NCBI GenBank assembly: GCA_020746105.1
Contig: CM036639.1
Coordinates: 2,247,501-2,311,500, forward strand
Direction of reading: 5' to 3'
From: Trogon surrucura
Taxonomy: Eukaryota > Chordata > Aves > Trogoniformes > Trogonidae
DNA length: 64,000 nt
The position numbers and the translations under genes are program-made. The notes beneath the pieces are model-generated. The model was given only the letters and a program-made list of their open reading frames with translations, made no database searches and was not told the DNA's origin. Within the stretch, counting starts at the first letter, position 1. Every line of letters starts with the position of its first letter. Positions 10,372 to 23,217 of this stretch are shown one piece after another.

Positions 10372-13300
10372 TCATTCTTTGCCCTGTTCCTTGTTCATTT
10401 TCTTCATTTTCATCCTTCGGTTCTGAAACCAGATTTTGACTTGTCTCTCACTCAGGTTGAGGAGTCTGGCCACTTCGTGTCTACGGTCCCTCGTCAGGTA
10501 CATATTGAATAAAAACTCCTTCTCCAGTTCCAGGGTCTGGTATTTGGTGTAAGGGCATCTTTTTTTCCTGGAGGAGCGGGCGTGAAGCCAGCTGGCAGCT
10601 GGGTTGGCTGAAAGAGAAGCAGCAAGATCAATACGATGCAGCCTGAGTGTTTCTCAGAAGGTTTTAATCATGCCATCAAATATTAAGATTATACACACAC
10701 ATATGCACGCCCGGGTGGAAAAAAAAAAAAAAAAAAAAAAAAAGTAAAAAATGCTCCCTGCCACAGGAATCGCCAGCAGAGACCGGATGAAAATCGTGCG
10801 GGATTGTCAGGGCAGGAACAGCCTGAGCTTATAGCGGGGGGGAGGCCTCGTCCCATAACGGGGGGCAAAGAGGGGAGGGCTGGGACCCGCGGATCTGCAG
10901 GCACAGCCTTGTGTCTGTGCACACGCATGTCCGCGCACACGCGTGTCTGTGCGCACACGCATGTTTGGGTGCACACGTGCCCCTGGCAGAGCTCCCCCCA
11001 CTTTCCCCCGGCTCCGTCTATGCCAGGTGAACACCCACACGCACTTACAGATTTGCATAACGCCCATCTGCACGTTATACAAAAGAAACCAATGCAGATT
11101 TTTTCATTATTTTTTTTTTCCCCCCAGACGTGTTTTCCCACGTGTCTACAGATTTACTCTTATAGACACTTCGCTCGGGAGAAGAGCAGAGAGAGGAGGT
11201 GGTCTGGAGAAACCTTTCATAAATCCTGCTTTTTTTTTCTCTTTTTCTTTTTTTTTTTTTTTTTTTCTGCTGTGTGGCAAGTAATGGTCTCGATACAATA
11301 AACATCCTCTGAGAGCTGGATGGACTCTGCTGCTGGAGATCTGGACAGTGTTACCCAGAAACATGGACAGTTGCAGGGCTGCAAATGCAGCCAAAAATAA
11401 ATAACAGGCTGCCCGTCACCCTCGCGTGTGGGAGAAGTTACGTGGGAATCTTTTTGCAAAAAAAAAAAAAGAGAACATTTCAGGAATTAGCTTGCTCGGG
11501 GAGGGGGCGGGGTGGACGAGAAACAACATTTTGGGAGAAGAAGCCACCCACTCCCCCCCAGACGAGGTGGCTGCTGAAGGTCTCACCCAGAGGTGAAGTG
11601 GGTTTAGGGTAAATAATAGAGGATTTACTAATCACATGCAAATATTGTTTGACCGTTGGGTAACTGAGAGGCGGGAAAGAGTAAAACGAAGGGTTATGGA
11701 CAGACCACGTATTCCTACTTTATTTCCTTTGCCTCCTCTGAAATTATGACTGAAGCCATAAACCTTTACACCAATTAAATGGACCATTATAAATATATAC
11801 ATATACACACGCGCACGCGTCATCAGAACGTTTCCTCTACCTAAAATGAAATATATTGAATATTTTTAAAAAATAATCCGGTTAATCTTCCCCTGTAAGT
11901 ACTGCCTCTTACAAATTTGCACGGCTATTTCCTTAATGTAATTGACTTGATCTAATATGCAGAATTAAATATTAAAGAGGAAGAAAGCTGTTAATAATTG
12001 ATACTGTTAATCCTGTTACCCATCCTTTAATGGCAACGGAGGGCTCTGCTTTATAACGGATTTTTATTCGGTTTGGTTTTATTTTTTGGTCGTATTTTGG
12101 ATCGTTAAAACAGAAGATATTTTAAACGTCGGTATTGCTTTATCTATTCACTATACGCAAATCCCTAAACAGGAAAGAGAATGGGAAGAGGTTCTGGCAC
12201 TTCTTTCCCTTAAAATCCAGCAAATAAATTAACAGGCGCCCGTGCCATATACAGAGCAGAGAGTCATTATGAAGAAATACTTTCAAAAATTGAAAGAGTC
12301 AGAGAAATCGGTGGGAGTACTTTCTGCAAAAGAGCTCCGTCTTCCAGCTCTGGCAGGCTCTCAACATCAGTCCAAATTAAACTATTATTTAAAAGAAAAT
12401 ATGCGTCCTAACCACATGCCATAGAAACCACACAGCATCCTCTTAGCGCGGGTCCCTGCACTTACTTATAACTTAATAACATTTTCTTGGACAAGATTTT
12501 TATATATTCAATTTCAGGGACATTGAGCACAGAACCTGGATATTTAATTCTCTCAAATCATTCACCTCACGGTTGCAGTTTGTTCTGGATCTCTGCCCAG
12601 TACAATAGAATAGGACTTTCTTTTTGTGTGTGTGTGAGTGTGTGTGTGCCTGTGTGTCTGCGTGCAAGTTAAGTGATAGGAAAGGAAAAAAAAAAAAAGT
12701 CACCATAACATCCTGCACAAGGAGGGGAGGAAATGATGAGGGGCTAGAATATACTGTATATTTTAATCGTATGGTTGCAATGGCAATCTCTGTTGCTGTT
12801 GCACGTTGAGGAGGGGTAAAAATAGAAGTTAATTCAGGGGGAAAAAGAATGAGTGTGTCACTGCGTCCTGCACAGGCTCCGAGGAGTTATACCCTCGGTA
12901 GGGGCTGCCAGTTTGGAAAACTTCGGCTTTCACTGCAAAATATTTAGCTTGGAGGTGAAGCCAAGTTTTTTCTTTCTCTCCCGCTCGGGCTTTGACTCTG
13001 GTTTACCTTTCAGATGGAAACCAGGTACCAACGGGATCGGCACGAGGTGAAGATAATGATTTTTTCTTACTCAGACGCCATTGCATTATTATTGTCATCA
13101 TCATCATTATTACATTTATAATAATTTTAATAATAACAACACTATTTGTAGTATTAGTAAATATTTTCAAGGCGACTGATTTATTTCTGTGAATTTCAGG
13201 GGGAAAAAAGACAAGCCAGCTGGCAGAAAAAAAACCACTCTGAAGCTTAACTGTTTCCCCAATCTGGCTACGTTACAAATAAAAGCTAATTAATTTGGAA

Positions 13301-14537
13301 GCACCCCCTTCCTTCTTTTTTCTTAAAAAAAAAAAAACTAGGAAGGAGCGTGGCTTTGAAATATTCATACCCTGAACCGTCGCGTTTAATAAACAAACAG
13401 TTTAAAAAAAAAAAAAAACACAAATAAACGAACAAACACGAAGGAATCAATCAAAACAATTCTAATAATTTTTAAATTCACCACCACCACAAACCCGCGA
13501 GGAGCTGAAGGGGGGAGCGAGCCCGTCCCCTCGCCTGCCGGGGTGCCCCGGGCACGGCGAAGCCCCCGCCGCTGTTTACTTCCCCCCACGTGAACTTTTC
13601 CTCCCCAAATTTCTCCCTTTCCCCCCTCTCCCTCTCCGCCGACCGCCGCTCCCGTTCCCCCACCTTTCTCCCCGACATTTACCGGCTCCCTCCGTCCCTT
13701 CCCCGCACCCGCGCAGATTTACTCCCGCTTACTAAAGTGGTCTCTGCTGCCGGAGCCAGCGCTCTGTAGCAAAGAGGACGACTCGCTCCAGCTTTTGTCC
13801 GCTCTGGACTCTGTTTAAGTTCGGAGGAGACGCTCATTTTTATTTTTATTTTTATTTACCGGCAGAGACAATGCCACCCCTCTCCCCTCCCCACCTCTCC
13901 CCTTAGGTTGGCATCAGCAAGCTGAGACTTTTCTTTAAGCCCTGATTTTTAACTTTACGCAGCATTGTCCCCTTTTATTGCACCTCCTCCAGCTTTTATA
14001 CTGTTTACTTCCTCACTTTTATAACTTACTTTGATCTGTCCTGTCTTTGTCTTCGCTTCCTTCACAAACTTTATTGTCCTCGAAGCTGGGCCTTTGATTG
14101 GAAACGATCCCTTCCCTTGCAGCAGAAGTTTCTAAATTGTACTCCTGTGTTCCCTGTTTATGGACATCCCCGGGACGGCCCAGCAGCGGCTCTGCCTTAA
14201 CAGATCCCTGCCCGGGGAGGTTCTCTGCTCTGGGTACTGGATCCAGCCAGCTCCGGAGATACCTGCTATCAGATGGGACGCTTTGATGTTGAATATATGG
14301 ATGGTAGACGGCAGGAAGGGTACCAGAAGAATGTGGATTCAAAGGAGTCCAGGAGGCGCTGAAAACTGGAGGTTTTGGCTGGAAACTACAGGAGGGGAAT
14401 TCTAGATGCTCATTGTGCCCAGCTTGCCTGGAACTTGTATATTGCCCAGATGAAAATTTAGCTGAAGGCGAGTCTTCACTTTCGTGACTTATAATAGAGT
14501 CGACATAATAATTGCTAAGAGTCCCAGAAATGGACAT
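10372..14537 (-). CDS. HOXB9: HOXB9 homeobox transcription factor, two exons
   Basis: Coding sequence joins exon 1 (14537 to 14030, 169 residues plus one base) and exon 2 (10607 to 10372, including the TGA), for a protein of 247 residues; human HOXB9 has 250. The protein opens with [22 protein letters not shown], the conserved Hox9 activation region, and continues with the group-9 block [13 protein letters not shown] and the KAEPLLG motif. The donor is CAAA|GTAAGT and the acceptor is TTTCAG|CC, restoring [22 protein letters not shown]. The tryptophan at about residue 176 is the hexapeptide equivalent. The homeodomain spans about 182-241 with [13 protein letters not shown], followed by MNKEQGKE and stop. 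The start has A at -3 and matches the family start. HOXB9 is a nuclear factor specifying thoracic identity and mammary and limb features. Every diagnostic region is intact. Confidence 0.98.
10910..10980. repeat. alternating purine-pyrimidine tract with CpGs
   Basis: About 70 bases of TG/CA and CG steps contain two imperfect copies of TGTCTGTGCACACGCATGT, at about 10,912 and 10,944. Such tracts can adopt Z-DNA. It lies in the HOXB9 intron about 300 bases from exon 2. Confidence 0.75.
12623..12665. repeat. TG dinucleotide microsatellite
   Basis: An imperfect TG repeat of about 43 bases, interrupted by GAG and CC units, lies within the HOXB9 intron. Confidence 0.85.
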
Positions 14538-14579
14538 TCTCAGACATCATACAAAGCACGGTTCAATGAAGGGAAAAAA

Positions 14580-14685
14580 AATATATAGGACAGATCTAGA
14601 TTTGTACTCTACCCCCTTCTCCAACTTCCCAGCCAACAAAGTACAGTTGGGCTGCTGTGTTGTGAGCTCCCAGCAAAATGATTGG
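14580..14685 (-). promoter_or_regulatory. candidate HOXB9 proximal promoter
   Basis: On the minus strand there is a CCAAT box (ATTGG on plus, 14681-14685) about 145 bases upstream of the ATG, and a TATATATT string (14580-14587) about 45 bases upstream of it. The TATA-like string is close to the ATG, so its use would give a very short leader. The CCAAT call is the more convincing of the two. Confidence 0.3.
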
Positions 14686-16145
14686 TCAAACTTTTTTCGT
14701 GTGCCTGATAAAGCGTCAGTCTCGGCGTAAATCAATCGAAGCCGAGGGGGCTGCGCTGCGCTGTCATCCGCCCTTGCATTCCATATCAAGGATGGATTGT
14801 TTTATGTTTATGCAATGTTGCAAAACGTCAGGAGTTTCGAAAAGCCACCAAACGGGCAGAGCTGGGGCTAATATCCCTTCCTAGATTTGCTCCTGAAATA
14901 TTATTTGGGGGGGTGTCCAGGAAGGGGGGGGGCGGATTTTATTTTTTTTTTTTTTTTAGAAGAAAGATGCTGATGTGCTGGCTTTGCCTCTAATAACCAT
15001 CATGGGGAATAGCGATAAAAGCTATTCTTTGCCACTCGGGCTCCAGAGTACGGTAGTTAAAAAAAAGAAGAGAATAAGTACAAACCAATCAACCCCCCCC
15101 CGCCCCGTTTTTATATACATACATATGTGTGCCTGCATTAGAGGCATATATGCAGAAGTGCACACATAGATGCGTTTTTGTAGAGGATCTAGGTTAGCAA
15201 GAGTGGTGGGGAGGGTGTTATACATAATTAAGCAGCTGGGATGGGAGAATGGATTGTTAACATGGTGAAATAATGTGGGTAAATATGAAATTTAAAATAT
15301 CACTTGCGTGGACGTGGCATTGCAACTTTGACCAGCAAGCCGCCGAGCCGCAACCCCTGTGTACGTCCAAAGGCTACCTCAGACTTAATACTTATACATA
15401 CATACATAAAAGAATATCTTACAAATATCTTTGCATATGAACATATGTTCGCATGTTTCGCAGCATAAGCTGACGGCTGCTTTGCTTGGGCTAAAATAGT
15501 TTCCCACATTGCTGAAATCAGAAGCCTTCATTTAACTTTACAAGGCTAGTAAAATACAGTGCGCCACTGATCCGGCTTTGTTACAGAATGCCTTAAACTT
15601 GTGATGGTTAAATAGTTTAATAAAACTTACATTAGCTTTCTTTGATTTTTATAGCCTTGAATTTATTGCCTGTGGAAAAGAAAGGGGGCAAAAAAGGAAT
15701 CCCTCGCGTTTTCAGTCACCGTGCCCCCCCTCACATATATGTGCCCACAGTGCGTGTGCGTGTCAAACAACACCTCTCCTCGCTTGCATTTTCTGTATAT
15801 TTTTGAAAACCCTCCGATTTTGGGTGTTTTTCCTTCCACCAAGGCGAATGATTGACACGGGGATAGAGCTCGGCGTGGCTCCCAGCCCAAATGATGGGGG
15901 GGGAACGGGGTCAGTTTTACCAAGTTATGATGATAAATCCGTTTATTGCAAGACGGTCCGATGGCGTCGTAAATGTTGGTTAAGGAAAAGGTGTTCTCTA
16001 TGATCACGGCAAAAGTGTTTTTCTGGACTTCAGCTGTAACAGTCTGGATCAATTTGCCTCTTTTAATCTATTACCCCTCAGCCCTTCTCCTTCTCACCCC
16101 AACACCGAAGGATATTTAAAGTGAAGGGCAAAGAGATTTCTAGGA

Positions 16146-16157
16146 ATGATAAATCAT
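16146..16157. promoter_or_regulatory. palindromic PBX-HOX type site
   Basis: ATGATAAATCAT contains TGATTTATCA on the minus strand. This fits the TGATTTAT PBX-posterior HOX composite, and the outer bases form an inverted repeat. This is a motif call only. Confidence 0.3.
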
Positions 16158-19100
16158 AGCGAATCCTTCCTGAAGTGTACAGAGATGAAGGTCTGTATTA
16201 ACAAGCTAATAATAACATTGAGGGGTGCTAATAGCTGCCTGAAATGAAGGAAAAATATATTTCGCATTTCTCCCCGGCTATACGGGAGTGTGCGTGCTTC
16301 TGTGTCCATGGGTCCGTGCCTACACAAAACGGATGTGGGAAATTGCTATTAGAGGTGTTTTACTAATACTAGAAGGCTATGAAAGCGCTTAAAAACCTAT
16401 ATCCAAAGACTTAGATTTTCCCTTATTCATATAAGTCGTGCTTTTCCACGAACCGTGGAGGGACACATTTCCCCATGTCCAGGACTAGAGCTCCTCTAAA
16501 TGAGATGCAAGCTATCCATTTTAATAATAATTACAAATAAAATAAAATAAAATTAAAAAAAAAAAAAAAAGAAAGAGAGCCTTGACGATGAGCAAGGAGA
16601 GCCACAGCTTAATGTTGGAGGTCAGATTTATTTTTGATTTTTTGCAGCCGTCAGGCTAGCAAGAGCCCCCCAACCGTCTCAAACCCCTCCCTGTGCTGGA
16701 GGAGCAGATGCAGTCGGCAGGCTCCAGCCAAGGTGAGGTTTGGGGAGCCCTCTCCAGCCTCTGGGCTAAGATCTTGCCAAGCCAGCCGTGGGTAAATGTC
16801 ACCAGGTGAGTACTCCCCCCTTGACCTGCCAACTCTTTTCTCCTTTCCGGGACCAGGGACGGGGGGTGTTAATCCAAAGTAACTCCACTTCACTCTTTCG
16901 CGTTTAAACGGGTGAAGGCAAAGAAATTCCCTCCCAGGGAGCAGCGTGGGGCTACTCTCTCCGGTGCATCTCACATGAACAGGGCTTGTGTGAAACGAGG
17001 GGGGAAATTCCTGCTTTTTCCAACTTTTCACATCTCTACCTCCCCCCCACCCCCACCCCGCCCTTCTTTTAACTTCCTTAAAGAGTTGGGGAGGTTCTGA
17101 AATAAAAAGACCCTGTGTCATCAGACATAAAATACAGGCAGGTTACTCACGTTGTCATATTTCCCGGCTTTATTGCCTTTCAGAAATGATTTTTAAAAAT
17201 CAGGCTATTTCACGAGAGATTCAGAGGGACTCTGCAAATGTTATGAGAGCTTGGAATAGGAAAGGGCTGATTTAAGTGTGTTGTGGAGATTAAAGTCGCT
17301 CGGCGCATGGAAATGTGTTTATACAACTGATGGATAAACAGCCGTGTTGGTAACAGGGTGTTGAATAAGTATAGATGAAATTATTGAACGTTAATTGAAG
17401 CAAAACACCTGTTCTCTGTTCACTAGATAAATTGGCCATGTCTTACCTGTAATAAATATATTCTTGCAAAAAATCCTGGTGCGCCTCCTATAAATAATGA
17501 TGAACTATGTCAGCATGTGAGTATATAATTTTCTGTAGTATATAAATTTAAACCAAGAAGACTCCTAGGAGTGTGGCTGTGAAGCAGAAACCAAGGGTTT
17601 TCAATCCCTAGTGAATGGAAACCTCACAAGAAGATCTGCAAAATCCATTTGCTTTTGCTCCTCTGGAGGTTTCCGTTTGTTCAGGAGTTTATTTTTTATA
17701 CATATCCCCGTAGCTCATCTCTTTGTAGCCTTTTATGAGAGGGGCTTAAGGCAAACTACAGCTTCATCCCAGGTCTGTCCACTCGGAGAAACTTCATCGT
17801 GTGGTGCCGCCTGCTCCAGCTGCCTCTATCCACGCATTTATATTTTTAAGCCCCAAATAGAACCCATCAGAATTTACATGAAAAGCTTCTCTGTTCGCAA
17901 AAAAAAACTTGGAGAAGGAAAAGTCAAGGAGAAAGTGACCTCGGAGCAGAGCCCAAAAGTCTAGAAGGATGAATCTTTGGGAGAGAGGAGGCAGGATGTG
18001 CGAGCTTTTCTCAGTTTTCAAGCTAGATTAATTTTAGATACGTGGTTGTTGTGGGTTGGTAAAGGGAAGTGGAACTGGAAATAGTTATTAGGCAGAAAAA
18101 AAAAAAAAAGTTCGGAGTGGAAACTTTTTTTTCTACTTTCGGTATCAGCGCCAAGTGTATTTGGCCGTAAGGAAAAACTGGGAGTATTGTCAGCTTGTAA
18201 TGGAAAGCCAGAGGCTTCTGAACTCAGATAGTGTTTATAAATAATCTTTATTGTTTGTGGAATAGTTTCCAAATAGTGCTTTGAAATGCGCAGCTGCCAA
18301 AAATCTATCCTTAACAAACAGCTCTTCGGGTTGGCATTTCTAAGCTGAAAACAACCAAATATGAAATATTTCCCAAAATGTGCAGGTTGTAAGTCTGTGC
18401 AACTGCCACTTTTTACCGATTTGTAAGTTCTTGGCATGAGAAAGAAAAAATGCGGATGAGCCATTTTTTACCGGAAACATATCTGACTACTTTTAAAAGA
18501 CTGTAGTTATCGTTTATTAGAACTGGCACCTTCTTCCAGCTGATTTTGCCTCTCTGTCACTCATATGGAGGAGATGGGGGAGACCTGGAGGTGCGGAGCT
18601 CTCCCCCCGTCCTGCTGCACGAACAGGGGGGGTTCACCAGGATCTTTACACCAAGAGGCCGACACGGCGTCGGGGTGTAATCTGCATTACTTTAGGCATA
18701 TTTACTTCTTCAGTTTAGGTTTGGAAGCCGATAAGGATAAGCTAAAAGGGGATAAAAGCTGAGAGTGAACTTCACGGCTATGGAGAGTCTGGAGACCAGA
18801 TTCTGAGATAACCCAGCCTTTCAAGGGCTCAGCTTTTATTTTAAGGAATATTAAACATTCCGAAATTATACTAACTATAACAATAATAGTGATAATCACA
18901 ATAACAACAAGCAAATAACTCTCTCTTTTTTTTTTTCTCCCCCCCTAAGAGTCAGGAATCAGAAATAAAATCTCATCATAAAGAAAACCTAGTTTCTGAA
19001 AGATACATTTAGTCAGGTATAAGAGGTTATGAAAGAAACTTCAGTCACGGACTCCTATAAACGCATGAAAACCTAACCAAAAAAAAAAAAAACCACCCTC

Positions 19101-22100
19101 CTGAGGAGCAAAATATTTTTATGTATTTTTTTAAAACTTAAAAAGTGAAGTAAGTTTCTGTAGCCTAAAAGTCGAAGGATCTACCTTTGCCATTTCCTGT
19201 GCTAGCTCTCAGTTTGAATGCTGCCGTCTGTTAAAAATCCGTAAGTGGTGAGGAGAGAAGGGAGGAGGGGGGGAATTCCTTGTCTGAAGAGAAGCAAAAA
19301 CAAGTTACACATGTGGGCAATTTTCCAAGGACCGAAAGTATACTCTGGCTAAAACCCCCAATTCCAAATGAGGTTTGTAATCTCAGCAGTTAATAAAGCA
19401 TTGAGAGATCCCCAGTAAAGTAAAAGCGTATGTGCATTTGAAAAGGGAAGCTGGAAGGAGAGAAAGTTAAAATAAAGTTTGATTGTTGTTGAGGAACCCA
19501 TTTTCTGGCTACTAGACTAATTTCCCGGGAAACCCCCCCCGCCCTCACCTTCCTCCTTGAAATAATATTCAACTCCCCTGCAATAGTTGGGCGCCTGCCT
19601 CACTGCTGCAGATTTTACACCCCGGGAGCTGCTGGTGCAACTGCTGCAGATTCCCCTGACTCTCCTTTGGGGTCACCACGATATCACAGGAGAAAAAGAA
19701 AAAGAAAAAGGAAAAAACCGAGTCCAAATCGCATTAGTCTGGGCGGAAGAGAAGTAACAGCCCGTGATGGTGAGAAATCTGTCGCTCCCACTCAAGGCAA
19801 GGGAAGAGGGTGGGAAAACACAAGCACAGGTACAAGAATTAAGTTGCGATGGAATTGTTTCCATAAAATCCGTAGCACAAGCCCCAGTAAAACAAACAAA
19901 CAAAAAAAAAAGGGATGAGTTTCTTTCAGACAAACTTCTTTTTTTATTTTTCCCCACAGCATTTTTGCCGGTAATCAAAATTCATCCCGGGTCGGGGTAA
20001 TATTATCAGACAGGCTGGACCTTGGCAGGGGAGCAACTTGAGGGGGGAATGGGTTGAATTAACCGCAGTTGCCGGTCGCCTGGAAGCGCAGAAATGCGAA
20101 GCGTGTCTCAAACCAGGCGATTCCTATGAGGAGGAATTTTTTAATTTTTTTTTTTTTTTTTTAGCCATCCTCATGCAGCTGCTTCTCCAGGTAAGGTCGC
20201 TCTTATCTTTCCAATTTGGAAAAGAAGAGAAACAAACTACTGCAGAGGACAAGTGGGACCCTCTGCCCACCGCACCCTCCTTTCCTTTTTCTTTCCTTCC
20301 CCAAACCCTGGGGAAATAAGTCCCAGCTCCCGTTTTCAGGCAGCAATACAGACCCCTCGGGTCTGATTCTGATCTTTCCCAGCTCTGTGTCCCCCCTTTC
20401 TCCTCCTTGGCCCTTGTTTCCTGTATTTACGTGGGTAGGAGGGAGATCAAAATCAGAAGCCCAGACATTTACAAGGCAGGTTAGTGGTTGCCTATGGGGA
20501 CATTATTACCGAATAGTTTATGATTAACTTTCCCAGATTGTCCTTTTCCGTTTAAGGGCTTTGAGTTAGGGCACAAGCAGCACGTTGTTTCTAAGGAAGG
20601 AGTCACAGGGCTTGTAAGTTAGGTAGAAAACTCCGAGTTATTTTACGCTGTTTGACTTTCCTTCTCCTCCCCTTGAGCGGCTGTTTGTTTTATAGGCGAG
20701 ATAGGCACTAAGCCTACCAGAAGCGCCAGTTTTGGGTACGAAGCTCGCACCAGTTTAAAACCCAGACGAGTTTTCCGTTTGACTGTTTTCGTTTTGTTTT
20801 AACACTCCGTGTGGAGAAAAAAAAAAAAATTAAAAAAGAAAAACCAAACCTGAAACACAAGTAATCCCCTCGGCCGAAAAAAAAAAAAAAGTAGCTGCAG
20901 ATGGTGGTACAGACCATGGATATGGTATCAAAGTTTAATTCTTCAAGCCTCGAAGGGAGGGCCAGTCCCAGGCTTATTTAACCGTGGCTTGGATCATATG
21001 AAACCTGGTTTTATGCGTATTTAAAACACCAGTGCAGGGAAAATCGCTTCAATGAGCTCTTTGCTCTCTCACACAAACTACGGGTTTCCAGCCTGTAAAA
21101 AGAGAAATGGGTGGACTCCATCCAAGCACACACTCCGACACGCATAACTGTCCCGCATTCCCTCCTTCTCACACTGATTTTAATAGGTTTTGGTATTTTT
21201 TTTTTACAGTCAGCATATTCCCACGTGCAACACGTTGAGATACAGATGAAGGATGTGGTGAAATTATCGTGGGCATTTCTGACACCACCTAAACCCTTTT
21301 ATTTCATGAAATTCGCAGCCGTGGTCCTCACCCAGCTCCATCTGAAGATGTTCTATTTAATGAACTTACAAATGAACGCCCAGCAACGAACATGAGCCGC
21401 GCATCTTTGCGCAGTTACATGCGTACAGACCGTGGCTTGACATTTCTCGGTCTCTAAAGACGTGGGCATGTTTCCTAGGAGTTCTTCTGTGACTAAATAT
21501 TCAATAACCAGCCCGGGTGGCTAAATCCGGCATTTTAACCTCCACAGGAAGAGCCACAGAGACAGTCTCGCACCCCAGCCCGTCCAAACATTGCCAGCAA
21601 AAAGGATAAACCCAAATAGCTGCGGAGATACGCACCAAGGCCTTTAATAAACTTATTTTATTAGTGGGGACGATTAAACTCATGAGCTCTTTTGTGTTCC
21701 CTGAACCCACATTTTAACCTTTACGGGGAGGTGTAGAGCCCAGCTACTAAAATAAAGACACACTCGAATTTCCCCGGAGCTGCGCGTGTATTTATAGGTA
21801 GATCATTTTTATGCGAGACACCAATTTGATGGGGTTTGCTGCCGCTGGGGAAAGGGGATTTTAGCCTCAGAGAGGCACCGCAGCCTAATTAGACCTTTAA
21901 TAAGGTCTTGATGATTCGGGGCGTGACTGCGTTGTCTCCCCAAAGGACCCTGAAACGGGGATTTAAACAAAGAAAATCCCCTCCCCGCGCCCCAGTGGAG
22001 CGGAGGCTCGGGCGCGGGGGGACCCGGCGGCTCCGCGCCCGGGGTCCCGGTGCGGTCCAGGGGCTGGAGGGGCTGGAGGATGGGGGGGGGGTGTGAAGTG

Positions 22101-22184
22101 GGGGGACAGAGATGCCACCCCATCCCCATCCTTCCCGAGATGGGCAAGTGCCCTCAGCGACCAAGACCGAGGAGGATAACTGGA

Positions 22185-22254
22185 GTAAATCAGGTAGTTT
22201 GATGTTCTTGTGTTTAAAATTAAAAGCCCAACAACATGAAACTACCTAATTCAC
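22185..22254 (-). ncRNA. MIR196A: microRNA mir-196a precursor
   Basis: The minus strand folds into a hairpin of about 70 bases. The 5' arm (22227-22248) is the full 22-base mature miR-196a sequence with seed AGGTAGT; the 3' arm (about 22191-22212) pairs with it. Over 26 arm positions I count 22 Watson-Crick pairs, two G-U wobbles and two mismatches, with an AT-rich loop. Position and strand, between HOXB9 and HOXB13 and co-oriented with them, match mir-196a-1 of other vertebrates. miR-196 represses HOX mRNAs, notably HOXB8, and helps sharpen posterior axial boundaries. The pre-miRNA ends are approximate. Confidence 0.97.
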
Positions 22255-22313
22255 AGAACAGTTTCTAGTTCAGCCTTGGGTCAAAGGCTAAAATTCCCAA
22301 GAAAGGCGCCTGG

Positions 22314-22379
22314 GCGGCCATTTTGTTTGACATCATCTGCAATCTGAACTTTTATAATAGAAAACAGTTGCTAGGAAAC
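22314..22379 (-). promoter_or_regulatory. candidate proximal promoter elements of pri-miR-196a
   Basis: Upstream of the hairpin on its own strand lie a YY1-like motif (GCGGCCATTTTG on plus, 22314-22325), a TATAAAA box on minus (22350-22356) and an RFX X-box-like GTTGCTAGGAAAC (22367-22379). The TATA box is about 95 bases upstream of the hairpin. The motifs are visible; promoter function is inferred. Confidence 0.35.
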
Positions 22380-23217
22380 AAAAGCAACAAAAGGATCTTT
22401 TCAGCGACGAAATAAAACCCCTCCGATTGCACGAAGCAACTATTCAAATGATTTCCTATGTACAGTGTCTGGAGCGGATCCCTCCTGCAGGACTTTACAA
22501 ATAGTTTACAAATAGACCAGAGGAAACAGTAAAATGCTATTGACTTTGAGAAACAAGCGATTATCGCAGCTATAAAAAAAAAAAAAAGAGCAAAAATTCC
22601 TAAAGTTCTTCCCCCACCTCCTCTGGAAAGCTAATTTAAGGGATCGCTTCCCATATGAAGCTGATTCATGGAGACTTCGTATTAAAACACTATTATCAGA
22701 TTATTTTTTTTTTCTATTTTACCTAAACCTGCCAGCTTTTGGGCAACTTTCCGCATTGAATAGAGTTGAATCAGTGATTTCCAGGGAAAAAAAAAAAAAT
22801 CCAATTAATTCATATTGTCCTCCCTTGAAAGCAAGTATAAATTGATTCTTTTAAAGAAAAAACAGTCAAGAACATATAAATTAATTAAAGCAAGAGGGGA
22901 AAAAAGCGTCATTGTGACTATTTTATAGGTGTAAATAGCAACACAGAGAAACTTATTGTGTCCTTTCCTCCCTCCATGTGCTCCCCGCGCTGGAAAAGCA
23001 TGTTATAAAATAATGACTGGGTAGTGATAAAAGGGGAATTAAAGCTGAGGAGAGAGGCCGGGAGGCGGCCAGGCCCCGGGGGCTTTTGCTGAGCTCCGAG
23101 CAACTTCCGCGGAGGAAGTTTGGGGTGAGGGGGAAGAAAAATCATCCCATTTAGCAAAAAGAAGGACCATAGATCCCCAGCCCGTCGGGTGAAGTCACAA
23201 CACGTTTTTATATGTAT

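Larger units (their letters stand above)
10608..14029 (-). other. HOXB9 intron 1
   Basis: This 3.4-kb intron has canonical GT and AG ends. Close to exon 1 (13,480-13,760) it is CpG-rich; the middle is AT-rich. It holds an alternating purine-pyrimidine tract (10,910-10,980), a long T run (11,245-11,266), a TG microsatellite (12,623-12,665), an ATT/ATC-rich stretch (13,080-13,140) and a TGATTTATTT string at 13,178-13,187 that fits a PBX-posterior HOX composite site. No further exon is evident. Confidence 0.9.
14538..22184. other. HOXB9 upstream region and spacer to mir-196a
   Basis: No gene is recognised. The sequence is AT-rich with retained CpGs and many homeodomain-type TAAT and ATAAA strings, as expected of HOX-cluster regulatory DNA. 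Low-complexity runs occur near 14,940, 16,550, 18,097, 19,080, 20,143, 20,818 and 20,877. Open frames are short and unlike known proteins. A CpG-rich stretch at 21,940-22,090 directly flanks the mir-196a 3' side. Confidence 0.75.
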
